64,000 bases of DNA from Elioraea tepidiphila DSM 17972 (GCF_000378465.1 NZ_KB899923.1:49288-113287), one strand, 5' to 3'; shown: positions 50,960 to 62,510, counted from the first letter of the stretch. Numbers and translations are program-made. Notes: generated from the letters alone by a model not told the origin.

Positions 50960-52186
50960 ATGTCAGCCGCGCCTTCCGAGTTCCACCGCATCCGACGCCT
51001 GCCGCCTTACGTCTTCGCCGAGGTGAACCGGCTGAAGGCGGCGGCGCGCGCGCGCGGCGAGGATGTGATCGATCTCGGCATGGGCAACCCCGACACGGGC
51101 GCGCCCGCGCATGTGGTGGCGAAGCTGACCGAGGCGGTCGCCGATCCGCGCACGCATCGCTACTCGGTCTCCAAGGGCATCCCCGGACTGCGCCGCGCGG
51201 TCGCCGGCTACTACGCCCGCCGCTTCGGCGTCGGGCTCGATCCCGAGACCGAGATCTGCGTCACGCTCGGCTCGAAGGAGGGGCTCGCCAACCTGGCGCA
51301 GGCGATCACCTCGCCGGGCGACGTGATCCTGGTGCCGAACCCGTCCTATCCGATCCACCAGTTCGGCTTCGTGATCGCGGGCGCCGCCGTGCGCTCGGTG
51401 CCGCACGAGCCGGGCGAGGAGATGCTGCGCGCGCTCGACCGCGCGGTGATCCATTCGGTGCCGAAACCGACCGCGCTGATCGTCAACTTCCCCTCGAACC
51501 CGACCGCGCTGACCGCGAGCCTCGACTTCTACAAGGAGGTGGTCGCCTTCGCGCGCCGGCACGAGGTGTTCGTCATCTCCGATCTCGCCTATGCCGAGAT
51601 CTACTTCGAGGGCGACCCGCCCCCCTCGATCCTCGCGGTGCCGGGGGCGAAGGAGATCGCGGTCGAATTCACCTCGATGTCCAAGACCTACTCGATGGCG
51701 GGCTGGCGCATCGGCTTCGCCGCCGGCAACGCGCGGCTGATCGCCGCCCTGGCGCGGGTCAAATCGTATCTCGACTACGGCGCCTTCACGCCGATCCAGG
51801 TCGCCGCGGTCGCGGCGCTGAACGGCCCGCAGGACTGCGTCGATCAGGTGCGCGCCCTCTACGCCGAGCGCCGCGAGGTGCTGCTGCGCGGGCTGGCCGC
51901 CGCGGGCTGGGACGTGCCGCCGCCCGCCGCCTCGATGTTCGCCTGGGCGCCCATCCCGGAACGGTTCCGCCCGCTCGGCAGCCTCGAATTCTCCAAGCTG
52001 CTGCTGGAGCGCGCCAAGGTCGCGGTGAGCCCCGGCGTGGGCTTCGGCGAGCACGGCGACGGGCATGTGCGGATCGCGCTGGTCGAGAACACGCATCGCA
52101 TCCGCCAGGCCTGCCGGGCGATCCGGCAGTTCCTGCAAGGCTCGAACGCGCCCGGATTGGCCGCGGGGGTCGAGGACGCCGCATGA
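50960..52186 (+). CDS. PLP aminotransferase, AlaC / LL-diaminopimelate aminotransferase-like
   Basis: A 408-residue fold-type I aminotransferase. It has RRLPPYVFAEVNRLKAAARARGEDVIDLGMGNPDTGAP, VTLGSKEGLANLAQAITSPGD, FPSNPTALTAS and the Schiff-base Lys in SMSKTYSMAGWRIGFAAG. These are the patterns of AlaC-type enzymes, which transaminate alanine and related 2-oxo acids; some are annotated as LL-diaminopimelate aminotransferases. It overlaps the hom start by 4 bp. The hom neighbour suggests amino-acid synthesis. Confidence 0.9.
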   Translation: MSAAPSEFHRIRRLPPYVFAEVNRLKAAARARGEDVIDLGMGNPDTGAPAHVVAKLTEAVADPRTHRYSVSKGIPGLRRAVAGYYARRFGVGLDPETEICVTLGSKEGLANLAQAITSPGDVILVPNPSYPIHQFGFVIAGAAVRSVPHEPGEEMLRALDRAVIHSVPKPTALIVNFPSNPTALTASLDFYKEVVAFARRHEVFVISDLAYAEIYFEGDPPPSILAVPGAKEIAVEFTSMSKTYSMAGWRIGFAAGNARLIAALARVKSYLDYGAFTPIQVAAVAALNGPQDCVDQVRALYAERREVLLRGLAAAGWDVPPPAASMFAWAPIPERFRPLGSLEFSKLLLERAKVAVSPGVGFGEHGDGHVRIALVENTHRIRQACRAIRQFLQGSNAPGLAAGVEDAA

Positions 52187-53478
52187 ACAGCACAGCGTTG
52201 CGGGTGGGGCTCGCCGGCCTGGGCACGGTCGGCGCGGGAACGCTCCGGCTTCTGCGCGAGAACGCCGATCTGATCGCCGCGCGCGCCGGCCGTCCGATCG
52301 CTCCGGTGGCGGTGGCCGCGCGCGACCGGGCGCGCGATCGCGGCGTGTCGCTCGACGGCCTGCGGTGGTTCGACGATGCGGTCGCGCTCGCGCGCGATCC
52401 GGGCGTCGATGTGGTGGTCGAGGTGATCGGCGGGGCGGACGGGATCGCGCGCGCGACCGTCGAGGCCGCGCTCGCCGCGCACAAGCCGGTCGTCACCGCG
52501 AACAAGGCGATGCTCGCGCTGCACGGCGCCGAGCTCGCCGCCGCGGCCGAGGATGCCGCGACCCCGCTCGCCTTCGAGGCTGCGGTCGCGGGCGGCATCC
52601 CGGCGATCAAGGCGTTGCGCGAGGGTCTGGCGGCGAACCGCATCACCCGCGTCGCCGGCATCCTGAACGGCACCTGCAACTACATCCTGACGACGATGCG
52701 CGACACCGGCCGCGCCTTCGCCGACGTGCTCGCCGAGGCGCAGGCGCATGGCTACGCCGAGGCCGACCCGGCCTTCGACATCGACGGCATCGATGCGGCG
52801 CACAAGCTCGCGATCCTGGTCGCGCTCGCCTTCGGCCGGCCGGTGGATTTCGCCTCGGTGCATGTCGAGGGCATCCGGCACGTCTCCGCGCTCGACATCG
52901 GATTCGCGAAGGAGCTCGATTTCGTCATCCGCCTGGTCGGCATCGCCGAGCGCCACAATGGCGGCATCTCGGCCCGCGTCCATCCCGTGATGGTGCCGTC
53001 CGCCTCACCGCTCGCGCATGTGGACGGCGTGTTCAACGCCGTGATGGTCGAGGGCGATCACGTCGGTCGCGTGATGCTGGAGGGTCGCGGCGCCGGCGCC
53101 GGCCCCACGGCCTCGGCCGTGGTGGCCGATCTGATCGACATCGCGCGCGGCCGGCACACGCCGCCCTTCGGCATGGCCGCGCACCACCTCTCGGCCGAGC
53201 CCGCGGTGCCGATCGCGCGCCGGGTCGGTGCGGCCTATCTGCGGCTGATGGTGGTGGACCGGCCCGGCGTGATCGCGGACGTCTCGGCCGTGCTGCGCGA
53301 CCACGTCGTCAGCCTGGAGAGCATGATCCAGCGCGGCCGCGCGCCGGACGAGACGGTGCCGGTGGTGCTGACCACGCATCCCTGCGAGGAGGCGGCGCTG
53401 TCCGCGGCCCTCGCGCGGATCGCCACGCTCGGATCGGTGGTGGAACCGCCGACCATGATCCGGATCGAAACGTTGTAG
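52183..53478 (+). CDS. hom: Homoserine dehydrogenase
   Basis: A 431-residue monofunctional homoserine dehydrogenase, which reduces aspartate semialdehyde to homoserine for threonine and methionine. The NAD(P) motif is GLAGLGTVGAGTLRLL; catalytic and substrate regions are EAAVAGGIPAIKALREGL, GILNGTCNYILTTM and EADPAFDIDGIDAAHKLAIL. The C-terminal ACT domain (RLMVVDRPGVIADVSAVLRDHVVSLESMIQ) likely gives threonine feedback. The ATG overlaps the aminotransferase stop. Confidence 0.96.
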   Translation: MNSTALRVGLAGLGTVGAGTLRLLRENADLIAARAGRPIAPVAVAARDRARDRGVSLDGLRWFDDAVALARDPGVDVVVEVIGGADGIARATVEAALAAHKPVVTANKAMLALHGAELAAAAEDAATPLAFEAAVAGGIPAIKALREGLAANRITRVAGILNGTCNYILTTMRDTGRAFADVLAEAQAHGYAEADPAFDIDGIDAAHKLAILVALAFGRPVDFASVHVEGIRHVSALDIGFAKELDFVIRLVGIAERHNGGISARVHPVMVPSASPLAHVDGVFNAVMVEGDHVGRVMLEGRGAGAGPTASAVVADLIDIARGRHTPPFGMAAHHLSAEPAVPIARRVGAAYLRLMVVDRPGVIADVSAVLRDHVVSLESMIQRGRAPDETVPVVLTTHPCEEAALSAALARIATLGSVVEPPTMIRIETL

Positions 53479-53501
53479 CCCTGCGAGGGTGTGGAGGAGA
53501 C

Positions 53502-54527
53502 ATGGCGAAGAAGGCAGAGGCACCCCGCGTGTTCGCCGCCGGCGGCGAGGGGCCGGATGCGCGGCACATCGACCGCAACCTGGCGCTCGAACTGGTGCGC
53601 GTCACCGAGGCGGCGGCCCTGGCGGCGTCGCGGCTGATGGGGCGCGGCGACGAGAAGGCGGCCGATCAGGCGGCGGTCGATGCGATGCGCCACGCCTTCG
53701 ACACGGTCGCGATCGACGGCACGGTGGTGATCGGCGAGGGCGAGCGCGACGAGGCGCCGATGCTGTATATCGGCGAGAAGGTCGGCTCGGGCGGCATGAA
53801 GGCCGACATCGCGCTCGATCCGCTCGAGGGCACGACGATCACCGCGAAGGGCGGCAACAACGCGCTCTCGGTGGTGGCGCTGGCCGAGGCCGGCAACTTC
53901 CTCAACGCGCCCGACGTGTACATGGACAAGATCGCCGTCGGCGGCGGGCTGCCGGACGACCTCGTCGATCTCGACGAGACGCCGGAGGCGAACCTGAAGG
54001 CGGTGGCGCGCGCGAAGAAGATGGAGGTCTCGGACCTCGTCGTCTGCATCCTCGACCGACCGCGCCACGCCGAGCTGATCAAGGCCGTGCGCGGCGCGGG
54101 CGCGCGGATCATGCTGATCAGCGACGGCGACGTCTCGGGCGTGATCGCGACCAGCCAGCCCGAGAGCGGAATCGACATGTACATGGGCTCGGGCGGGGCG
54201 CCGGAGGGCGTGCTGGCGGCGGCGGCGTTGCGCTGCATCGGCGGGCAGATCCAGGGGCGTCTGCTGTTCCGCAACGACGAGGAGAAGAAGCGCGCCGCCA
54301 AGTGGGGCATCACGGATCTCAACCGCAAGTACTCGACCGAGGAGATGGCCAAGGGCGACGTGATGTTCGCCGCGACCGGCGTCACCAACGGCGCGATGCT
54401 GCGCGGCGTGCGGCGCTTCGGCGCCGGCGCGACGACGCATTCGCTCGTGATGCGGTCCAAGTCCGGGACGGTCCGCTACATCGAGGCGCACCACAACTTC
54501 ACGCGCAAGTCGTGGATGGCGGCCTGA
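53502..54527 (+). CDS. glpX: Class II fructose-1,6-bisphosphatase
   Basis: A 341-residue GlpX-type FBPase, which hydrolyses fructose 1,6-bisphosphate in gluconeogenesis. It has DGTVVIGEGERDEAPMLYIGEKVG, the metal and phosphate motif LDPLEGTTITAKGGNNALSVVAL, and GSGGAPEGVLAAAALRCIGGQIQGRL. Located 23 bp after hom with a GGAGGAG ribosome site. Its end overlaps recJ by 16 bp. Confidence 0.96.
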   Translation: MAKKAEAPRVFAAGGEGPDARHIDRNLALELVRVTEAAALAASRLMGRGDEKAADQAAVDAMRHAFDTVAIDGTVVIGEGERDEAPMLYIGEKVGSGGMKADIALDPLEGTTITAKGGNNALSVVALAEAGNFLNAPDVYMDKIAVGGGLPDDLVDLDETPEANLKAVARAKKMEVSDLVVCILDRPRHAELIKAVRGAGARIMLISDGDVSGVIATSQPESGIDMYMGSGGAPEGVLAAAALRCIGGQIQGRLLFRNDEEKKRAAKWGITDLNRKYSTEEMAKGDVMFAATGVTNGAMLRGVRRFGAGATTHSLVMRSKSGTVRYIEAHHNFTRKSWMAA

Positions 54528-56272
54528 CCGCCGCAGCGCCGGCGCTCTCGTTCACGGGGCGGCGCTGGACCGCGCGCGCCTGCGACACGCGCGCCGCCCT
54601 GCGGATCGCCCAGGCGCACGGACTGCCGGAGCCGCTCGCCCGCCTGATCGCCGCGCGCGGCATCGCGCTCGCGGAGCTCGACCGTCACCTGACGCCGCGG
54701 CTGCGCGACTGGCTGCCCGATCCGTCGGTGCTCGCGGGCATGGACGCGCTGGCGCTGCGACTGGCGGATGCCGTCCGGCGCGGCGAGACGGTGGCGGTGT
54801 TCGGCGACTACGACGTGGACGGCACCGCTGCCACGGCGCTGATGCGGCGCTTCATCGAAGCGGTCGGGGGGCGTGCGGTGCATGCGGTGCCGAACCGGCT
54901 GCGCGACGGCTACGGCCCGAATGTCGCGGCCTTCCGCGCGCTTGCCGATGCCGGCGCGCGGGTGATCCTGTGCGTCGATTGCGGCTCGGCGGCACCCGAG
55001 CCGATCGCCGACATCGCGCCGCGCGCCGACGTGCTGGTGCTCGACCACCACCGCGTCGAGCGCGCGCCGGAGGCGGCTGTTGCGCATGTGAATCCCACGC
55101 TGGACAGGGCCGCGGGGCTCGATCACCTCTGCGCCGCCGGCCTCGCCTTCCTCGCCGCCGTGGCGACCAACCGCGTGCTGCGCGCGGCGGGCTGGCCGCG
55201 CGCGCTCGATGCCGCGGGTCTGCTCGACCTGGTCGATCTCGTCGCCCTCGCCACGGTGGCGGATGTGGTGCAGCTGATCGGCGTGAACCGCGCCTTCGTC
55301 GCCCAGGGGCTCGCGCTGATGGGAACGCGCCCGCGCGCCGGGATCGCCGCGCTGCTGCGCGTCGCCGGGGTCGCGCGCGCGCCCGATGCCGAGGCGATCG
55401 GCTTCGCGCTCGCCCCCAGGCTGAACGCCGCGGGGCGGATCGGCGACGCCGATCTCGGGATCCGCCTGCTGCTGAGCGACGAGCCGGCCGAGGCGGAGGC
55501 GCTCGCGCAGCGCCTCGATGCGTTGAACCGCGAGCGGCAGCGGATCGAGGCGGGCGTGCTGGATGCGGTCGTTGCGATAGCAGAACGACAGGCTGCCGAA
55601 GGCCGATGCGTGATCCTGGTCGCCGGCGAGGGCTGGCACCCGGGCGTCGTCGGCATCGTCGCCGGGCGGTTGAAGGAGCGTTTCGCGCGCCCCGCCTTCG
55701 TGCTCGGCGTGGCGAGCGGCATCGCGACCGGCTCGGGGCGGTCGGTGGCGGGCGTGCATCTGGGGGATGCCGTGCGCGCGGCGGTCGCGTCGGGCATCGC
55801 AATCAAGGCGGGCGGGCACGCGATGGCGGCCGGCGTGACCCTGCCGGCCGATCGGCTCGGCGCGCTGCACGAGGCGCTCTGCGCGGCCTGCGACGGCGCG
55901 GCGAGCGGTCCGGAGGCGCTGGAGCTCGACGGCAGCGTCACGGTCGAGGGCGCGACGGCGGAGCTCGCCCGCGCGATCGGCCGGCTCGGCCCGTTCGGCG
56001 CGGGCAATGCCGAGCCGGTCTTCGCGCTCAGCGGCCGGCTCGCCCATGCCGGCGCGGTGGGCGCGGGCGGGGCGCATCTCCGGCTCGCGCTGGAAGGCGA
56101 GGGGGGCGGGCGGCTCAACGCGATCGCCTTCCGCGCCGCCGGTGCCGCGCTGGGGCAGGGGCTCGCGGGCGCGCTCGGCCGGCCGGTGACGCTTGCCGGC
56201 GTGCTGCGCGAGGACCATTTCCGCGGCAACGGCGCGGCCTCCTTGCAGGTGGTGGACGCCGCGCCTGCGTGA
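54512..56272 (+). CDS. recJ: Single-stranded-DNA-specific exonuclease
   Basis: A 586-residue RecJ, a 5'-3' exonuclease in recombination and mismatch repair. DHH motifs are visible: FGDYDVDGTAATALM, CVDCGS and VLDHHRVER, then LVALATVADVVQL. The DHHA1 part contains SGRSVAGVHL and KAGGHAMAAGVTL. The C-terminal OB-fold segment is typical. The start is uncertain: a GTG at 54512 inside the glpX 3' end is the first usable codon in frame; no ATG exists before the conserved region. Confidence 0.94.
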   Translation: MDGGLTAAAPALSFTGRRWTARACDTRAALRIAQAHGLPEPLARLIAARGIALAELDRHLTPRLRDWLPDPSVLAGMDALALRLADAVRRGETVAVFGDYDVDGTAATALMRRFIEAVGGRAVHAVPNRLRDGYGPNVAAFRALADAGARVILCVDCGSAAPEPIADIAPRADVLVLDHHRVERAPEAAVAHVNPTLDRAAGLDHLCAAGLAFLAAVATNRVLRAAGWPRALDAAGLLDLVDLVALATVADVVQLIGVNRAFVAQGLALMGTRPRAGIAALLRVAGVARAPDAEAIGFALAPRLNAAGRIGDADLGIRLLLSDEPAEAEALAQRLDALNRERQRIEAGVLDAVVAIAERQAAEGRCVILVAGEGWHPGVVGIVAGRLKERFARPAFVLGVASGIATGSGRSVAGVHLGDAVRAAVASGIAIKAGGHAMAAGVTLPADRLGALHEALCAACDGAASGPEALELDGSVTVEGATAELARAIGRLGPFGAGNAEPVFALSGRLAHAGAVGAGGAHLRLALEGEGGGRLNAIAFRAAGAALGQGLAGALGRPVTLAGVLREDHFRGNGAASLQVVDAAPA

Positions 56273-56279
56273 CCTTCGC

Positions 56280-56308
56280 TTGCGTCGTGCCGCGCCTCGG
56301 GCTAACCC
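56280..56308 (+). promoter_or_regulatory. Predicted promoter of tRNA-Glu
   Basis: TTGCGT (56280-56285) and TAACCC (56303-56308) with a 17-bp spacer, 8 bp upstream of the tRNA 5' end. Match is modest; position is good. It may also serve the rimP operon. Confidence 0.4.
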
Positions 56309-56316
56309 CCGCGCGG

Positions 56317-56392
56317 GTCCCGTTCGTCTAGAGGCCTAGGACTCGGCCCTTTCAAGGCCGCAACACGGGTTCGAATCCCGTACGGGACGCCA
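56317..56392 (+). tRNA. tRNA-Glu (TTC)
   Basis: A complete cloverleaf with encoded CCA. Acceptor GTCCCGT/ACGGGAC, discriminator G, anticodon loop CTTTCAA with anticodon TTC, T-arm CACGG... ending CCGT with TTCGAAT loop. It lies immediately upstream of the rimP leader, comparable to a tRNA gene at the head of the nusA operon in enterobacteria. Confidence 0.97.
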
Positions 56393-56499
56393 ACGATCAC
56401 GCCGGCCCGGCCGGGCGCCGCTCCGGCCGCGCCTGCCGGCCCTTGCAAATCCCGGGGCTCCGGCGTATCTCCCCGACAACACCTGCCGGACTGATGGAG

Positions 56500-56534
56500 G
56501 GTGGCCTCGGAAACGGGGCCGCCTTTTTGATTTT
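56500..56534 (+). terminator. Leader terminator/attenuator of the rimP-nusA-infB operon
   Basis: GGTGGCCTC (56500-56508) and GGGGCCGCC (56515-56523) pair over 9 bp, with two G-T pairs, around GGAAAC. The stem is followed at once by TTTTTGATTTT. This is a textbook intrinsic terminator located inside the leader of the operon. A rimP leader terminator is known in alphaproteobacteria and is thought to give autoregulation by NusA. The predicted rimP start (TTG) lies directly in the T-run. Confidence 0.75.
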
Positions 56535-57054
56535 GAACGACACCCCACGCCACGACGGCGTCGAGGCCAAGGTCGCCGCCCTGATCGCGCCCTCGCTCGA
56601 AGCGATGGGCTACGAGCTCGTGCGCGTGCGGCTGAGCGGCAAGGAGCGCCCGACGCTGCAGATCATGGCCGACCGCGCCGACGAGGCGCCGATCACGGTC
56701 GAGGACTGCGAGACCATCAGCCACCAGGTCTCGGCGATCCTCGATGTCGAGGACCCGATCCGCTCGGCCTATGTGCTGGAAGTGTCCTCGCCCGGGATCG
56801 ACCGGCCGCTCACGCGCGCGAAGGACTGGAACCGCTTCGCCGGCCATCTCGCGCGCGTCGAGATGATCCTGCCGGTCGAGGGGCGCAAGCGCTTCTCCGG
56901 CATCGCGCTCGGCGCCGAAGCGGGCGGGGCCGCGCGGCTCCGGCTCGACGACGGCACCGAGGTCGCGCTGCCGCTCGCCGACATCCGCTCCGCGAGGCTC
57001 GTGCTCACCGACGCCCTGATCGACGCCAGCCGGCCGAAGCCGGCCACCACCTGA
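56533..57054 (+). CDS. rimP: Ribosome maturation factor
   Basis: A 173-residue RimP for 30S assembly. Conserved blocks: [57 protein letters not shown] and [30 protein letters not shown]. The start is not certain. A TTG at 56533 (or 56527) is proposed because the only ATG (56494) would place the terminator hairpin inside the coding region and lacks a ribosome site. First gene of rimP-nusA-ylxR-infB. Confidence 0.9.
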   Translation: MNDTPRHDGVEAKVAALIAPSLEAMGYELVRVRLSGKERPTLQIMADRADEAPITVEDCETISHQVSAILDVEDPIRSAYVLEVSSPGIDRPLTRAKDWNRFAGHLARVEMILPVEGRKRFSGIALGAEAGGAARLRLDDGTEVALPLADIRSARLVLTDALIDASRPKPATT

Positions 57055-57069
57055 CCATCCGAGGGATCC

Positions 57070-58605
<1,536 letters not shown>

Positions 58606-58626
58606 GCGGAGGATCGCGCCACGACC

Positions 58627-59262
58627 ATGCTCGCCGCCCACGGCCCCGCCGCGCCGGAGGAGCCCGAGACCGGGCCGACCCGGCGCTGCGTGCTGACCGG
58701 CGCGCGCCAGGCCAAGGAGGCGATGATCCGCTTCGTGGTCGGGCCGGACGGGCAGGTGGTGCCCGACCTCGCCGCACGGCTGCCCGGACGGGGACTATGG
58801 TTGAGCGCGCAAGGGTCTGTGCTAGAAGACCGCAGGCTCGCACAGGCCTTCGCGCGCGCGGCGAAGGCACGGGTGACGCTCCCGGAGGATCTGCGGCCCC
58901 GCCTGATCGCCGGGCTCGAGCGGCGGGTGGCGGAACTGCTGGGTCTGGCGCGGCGCGCGGGGCAGGCGGTGGCCGGGTTCGTGGTGGCCCGTGACTGGGT
59001 CGCATCCGGCCGGGCGGGGCTGGTGGTGGAGGCGCGCGACGGCGCCCCGGACGGTCGGCGCAAGCTGCTGTCGGGGAGTTCGGTGCCGGTGGTGGCGCCG
59101 CTGACGGCCGCCGAACTCGGGGCCGTGTTCGCGCGTGACCATGTGGTGCATGTCGCGGTGGCGCCGGGGCGGTTGGCCCAGGCGATCGCGGCGGAGGCGA
59201 TGCGGCTCGCCGGTGTGCGTGGCGGGACGCAGGCAACGGATGACGGGAACAGGACCGGCTGA
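58627..59262 (+). CDS. YlxR/DUF448 RNA-binding protein with L7Ae-like domain
   Basis: A 211-residue protein. The N-terminal YlxR domain reads [42 protein letters not shown]. The C-terminal half ([44 protein letters not shown]) is a ribosomal L7Ae/eL8-like fold. This two-domain form between nusA and infB is usual in alphaproteobacteria. It probably binds RNA; YlxR has been linked to RNase P in Gram-positives. Confidence 0.9.
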   Translation: MLAAHGPAAPEEPETGPTRRCVLTGARQAKEAMIRFVVGPDGQVVPDLAARLPGRGLWLSAQGSVLEDRRLAQAFARAAKARVTLPEDLRPRLIAGLERRVAELLGLARRAGQAVAGFVVARDWVASGRAGLVVEARDGAPDGRRKLLSGSSVPVVAPLTAAELGAVFARDHVVHVAVAPGRLAQAIAAEAMRLAGVRGGTQATDDGNRTG

Positions 59263-59266
59263 TCGG

Positions 59267-61921
59267 ATGAACGAAACGAACGAGCAGGAACAGGGCAAGG
59301 GGCGGCTGTCGCTCGGCCGCGGCCGCCTGGAGCTCGGCAAGACCGTCGACGCCGGCAGCGTGCGCCAGCAGTTCCCGCATGGCCGCAGCAAGGTCGTGCA
59401 GGTCGAGGTGGTGAAGAAGCGCGTGGCGGCGCCTGGTGCCGCAGCGGCGAAGCCCGCCCCTGCCGCGGCCGCGCCGGCCGCGCCCGCTCCCGCCGGCCCC
59501 GCGCGCGCCCCGCAGCCCCGGCCGGCCGCGCCGCGCCAGCTCACGACCGAGGAGCGCGCCGCCCGCCAGCGCGCGCTCGAGGAGGAGATGCGCGAGCAGC
59601 GTCGCCGCGAGGCCGAGGCGCAGTCGATCTCGGTGCTCTCCGCCGCCGAGGAGGCGCGCCGCAAGGCCGAGGAGGAGGAGCGGCGCAAGGCCGAGGAGGA
59701 GGCCCGGCTCGCCGCCGAGGCCGAGGCGAAGCGCCGCGCCGAGGAGGAGGCCAAGCGCCGCGCCGAGGAGGAGGCCAGGCGCAAGCTCGAGGATGTCGAG
59801 GTCAAGCGGCGCGCCGAGGCTGCGGCCGAGCGCGCCGATGCCCGCAGCCGTGCCGCCGCCCCGGCGCCCGCCGCCCCCCCGGCCGCGCGCCCCGACACGC
59901 TGCGCCTGCGCGGCGCCGAGGAGGAGGACGAGGCGCGGCCCGCGCGCCGGCCCGGTGGCGCGTCCGGCGCGCCCAAGAAGCCCGCGCTTGCGCCGGCCAA
60001 GAAGGGCCTGCCCGACCGCGACCGCCGCGCCGGCCGCGTCAACGTCGCCGCAGCGCTGAGCGACGAGGACGAGCGCGTGCGCAGCCTCGCCTCGTTCCGC
60101 CGCCAGCGCGAGCGCGAGCGCCAGCAGGCCGAGCGCGAGCGGCTGCGCGCCGAAGGCAGCCGCGTGGTGCGCGAGGTGGTGATTCCCGAGGCGATCACCG
60201 TGCAGGATCTCGCCGCGCGCATGGCGATCCGCGGCGCGGACGTGATCAAGGTGCTGATGCGCATGGGCGTGATGGCGACCATCACGCAGAGCCTGGACGC
60301 GGACACGGCGGAGCTGGTCGTCACGGAACTCGGGCACAAGCCGAAGCGCGTGAGCGAGAGCGATGTCGAGCTCGGGCTGGAAGGGGTGGCCGATGCCGAG
60401 GCCGACCTGAAGCCCCGTCCGCCGGTGGTCACCGTGATGGGCCATGTGGATCACGGCAAGACCAGCCTGCTCGATGCGCTGCGCCAGACCGATGTCGCCG
60501 CCGGCGAGGCGGGCGGCATCACCCAGCATATCGGCGCCTATCAGGTCGAGCTGCCCTCGGGGCAGAAGATCACCTTCATCGATACGCCCGGCCACGAGGC
60601 GTTCACGGCGATGCGCGCGCGCGGCGCGTCCGTCACCGACATCGTCGTGCTGGTGGTGGCCGCCGATGACGGCGTGATGCCGCAGACGGTGGAGGCGATC
60701 CGCCACGCGCGCGCGGCGAACGCGCCGATCATCGTGGCGATCAACAAGATCGACAAGCCGGACGCGAAGCCCGAGCGCGTGCGCACCGAACTGCTCCAGC
60801 ACGAGGTGGTGGTCGAATCGATGGGCGGCGAGACCATCGATGTCGAGGTCTCGGCGCTGAAGAAGACCAATCTCGACAAGCTGGAGGAGGCGATCCTGCT
60901 CCAGGCCGAGATCCTGGACCTGAAGGCGAACCCGAACCGCGCGGCCGAGGGCACGGTGATCGAGAGCAAGCTCGATCGCGGCCGCGGCCCGGTCGCGACC
61001 GTGCTCGTGCAGAAGGGCACGCTGCGCCAGGGCGACATCGTCGTCGCGGGCGCCGAGTGGGGCCGCGTGCGCGCGATGCTGGACGACAAGGCGCGCCAGT
61101 TGAAGGAGGCCCTGCCGTCGATGCCGGTCGAGATCCTCGGCCTCGCCGGCGTGCCGTCCGCGGGCGAGCCGTTCGTCGCGGTCGAGAACGAGGGGCGCGC
61201 GCGCGAGATCAGCGAGTTCCGCCAGCGCAAGCTGCGCGAGAAGGCGGCCGCCGGCTCGGTCGCCGCGCGCGGCACGCTCGACCAGATGCTCGCACGCATC
61301 CAGGCCGGCGAGCAGAAGGAAGTCGCGGTCGTCATCAAGGCCGACGTGCAGGGTTCGGCGGAGGCGATCCAGGCCACCGTGCAGAAGCTCGGCAATGACG
61401 AGGTGCGCGTGCGCGTGCTGCACACGGCGGTCGGCCAGATCACCGAGTCCGACGTGCAGCTCGCCAAGGCGTCGGATGCGGTGATCGTCGCGTTCAACGT
61501 GCGCGCGACCAGCCAGGCGCGCGATCTCGCGCAGCGCGACGGGGTGGATATCCGCTACTACTCAATCATCTACGACGTCGCCGACGACATCGAGAACCTG
61601 GTGAAGGGCAAGCTCGCGCCCAAGCACCGCGAGAAGTTCCTGGGCTATGCCCAGATCCGCAAGGTGTTCGACATCACCAAGGTCGGCAAGGTGGCGGGCT
61701 GCATGGTGACGGACGGCGTGGTGAAGCGCGGCGCGGGGGTGCGGCTGTTGCGCGACAACGTGGTGATCCACACGGGCGAGCTCAGCCAGCTCAAGCGCTT
61801 CAAGGACGACGTGCGCGAGGTGGCGAAGGGTTACGAGTGCGGCATGGCCTTCGCGAACTACAACGACATCCGCGAGGGCGACGTGATCGAGTGCTTCGAG
61901 ACGGAGACCGTGCCGGCGTGA
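59267..61921 (+). CDS. infB: Translation initiation factor IF-2
   Basis: An 884-residue IF-2. The N-terminus has the alphaproteobacterial [19 protein letters not shown] motif, a Pro/Ala-rich stretch and a long charged coiled-coil region (repeats of [13 protein letters not shown] type). The GTPase domain shows G1 [14 protein letters not shown] (near residue 391), [16 protein letters not shown] (G3) and NKIDKPD (G4). Domains II-IV follow, ending [13 protein letters not shown]. Starts 4 bp after ylxR. Confidence 0.98.
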   Translation: MNETNEQEQGKGRLSLGRGRLELGKTVDAGSVRQQFPHGRSKVVQVEVVKKRVAAPGAAAAKPAPAAAAPAAPAPAGPARAPQPRPAAPRQLTTEERAARQRALEEEMREQRRREAEAQSISVLSAAEEARRKAEEEERRKAEEEARLAAEAEAKRRAEEEAKRRAEEEARRKLEDVEVKRRAEAAAERADARSRAAAPAPAAPPAARPDTLRLRGAEEEDEARPARRPGGASGAPKKPALAPAKKGLPDRDRRAGRVNVAAALSDEDERVRSLASFRRQRERERQQAERERLRAEGSRVVREVVIPEAITVQDLAARMAIRGADVIKVLMRMGVMATITQSLDADTAELVVTELGHKPKRVSESDVELGLEGVADAEADLKPRPPVVTVMGHVDHGKTSLLDALRQTDVAAGEAGGITQHIGAYQVELPSGQKITFIDTPGHEAFTAMRARGASVTDIVVLVVAADDGVMPQTVEAIRHARAANAPIIVAINKIDKPDAKPERVRTELLQHEVVVESMGGETIDVEVSALKKTNLDKLEEAILLQAEILDLKANPNRAAEGTVIESKLDRGRGPVATVLVQKGTLRQGDIVVAGAEWGRVRAMLDDKARQLKEALPSMPVEILGLAGVPSAGEPFVAVENEGRAREISEFRQRKLREKAAAGSVAARGTLDQMLARIQAGEQKEVAVVIKADVQGSAEAIQATVQKLGNDEVRVRVLHTAVGQITESDVQLAKASDAVIVAFNVRATSQARDLAQRDGVDIRYYSIIYDVADDIENLVKGKLAPKHREKFLGYAQIRKVFDITKVGKVAGCMVTDGVVKRGAGVRLLRDNVVIHTGELSQLKRFKDDVREVAKGYECGMAFANYNDIREGDVIECFETETVPA

Positions 61922-61927
61922 CCGGGT

Positions 61928-61953
61928 CCGGGCCGGCGCGGGCGCCGGCCCGG
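61928..61953. terminator. Stem-loop after infB
   Basis: CCGGGCCGGCG and CGCCGGCCCGG (11-bp perfect stem) enclose CGGG, 6 bp after the infB stop and 9 bp before the convergent membrane-protein stop. It is probably the bidirectional end of both transcripts, although only GTTGCGT follows. Confidence 0.6.
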
Positions 61954-61962
61954 GTTGCGTGA

Positions 61963-62379
61963 TCAGCCGCCGCGCCTGAGCGCCTGCGCCTGGAGCAGCG
62001 CGAACACAGCGACGATGCCGGCCTGCGCCAGCACGAAGGCCACGCCGAGCGCCGTCGGCGCGACCCACGGGCCGAGCAGCAGCACCACGCTCGCGACCAC
62101 CCACGCCTCGTTCACCGCCACCACCGCCCAGGCGAGGCCGCGCGGTGGAGCCTGGCGCGCGAGCAGCCCGACCGCGAGCGCGAAGGGCAGCAGCGCCGCG
62201 CCCGCCACCGTCAGCAGCGTCGCCGGCAGGCCGAGCAGCGGTGCCAGCATCCCCGCACCCGCCAGCATCACCACGCCTGCCGCCCCGCTCGCCGCGGCAT
62301 CCAGCGCCAGCGCCGCGCGCAGCGACGGTAGCGCGGTCCCGCCCGCCGCCCGGCCGATCGCCTCGTTCTGATCCGTCAT
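61963..62379 (-). CDS. Hypothetical four-helix membrane protein
   Basis: A 138-residue hydrophobic protein with four predicted membrane segments (about 20-45, 48-68, 75-100, 104-130), ending LLQAQALRRGG. No recognised family beyond small integral membrane proteins. It diverges from the XRE/MmyB-like regulator gene, a usual arrangement for a regulator and its target. The ATG (MTDQNEA) is preferred to an 11-codon longer frame. Confidence 0.7.
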   Translation of the reverse strand: MTDQNEAIGRAAGGTALPSLRAALALDAAASGAAGVVMLAGAGMLAPLLGLPATLLTVAGAALLPFALAVGLLARQAPPRGLAWAVVAVNEAWVVASVVLLLGPWVAPTALGVAFVLAQAGIVAVFALLQAQALRRGG

Positions 62380-62458
62380 CGTGCTTCTCCGTGCTCCGGT
62401 GCGATCCACCACGGACCGCGCGACCGACGCACCCTGACGGCGATGGGGGCGACAAGGC

Positions 62459-62477
62459 GATAACCTCGCAGGTCATC
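62459..62477. promoter_or_regulatory. Palindrome between the regulator and the membrane protein gene
   Basis: GATAACCT-CGC-AGGTCATC, an inverted repeat with 7 of 8 matching positions, lies 34 bp before the regulator ATG and 80 bp from the divergent start. It is a candidate operator for the MmyB-like regulator. Confidence 0.4.
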
Positions 62478-62510
62478 GAAACCGCCTCGCGCCGGCACTA
62501 GCCTCCGCCC

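Noticed and set aside
59640..59800. Tandem repeat in infB as a possible repeat element
   Set aside because: The [17 protein letters not shown] repetition is the normal charged coiled-coil region of alphaproteobacterial IF-2.
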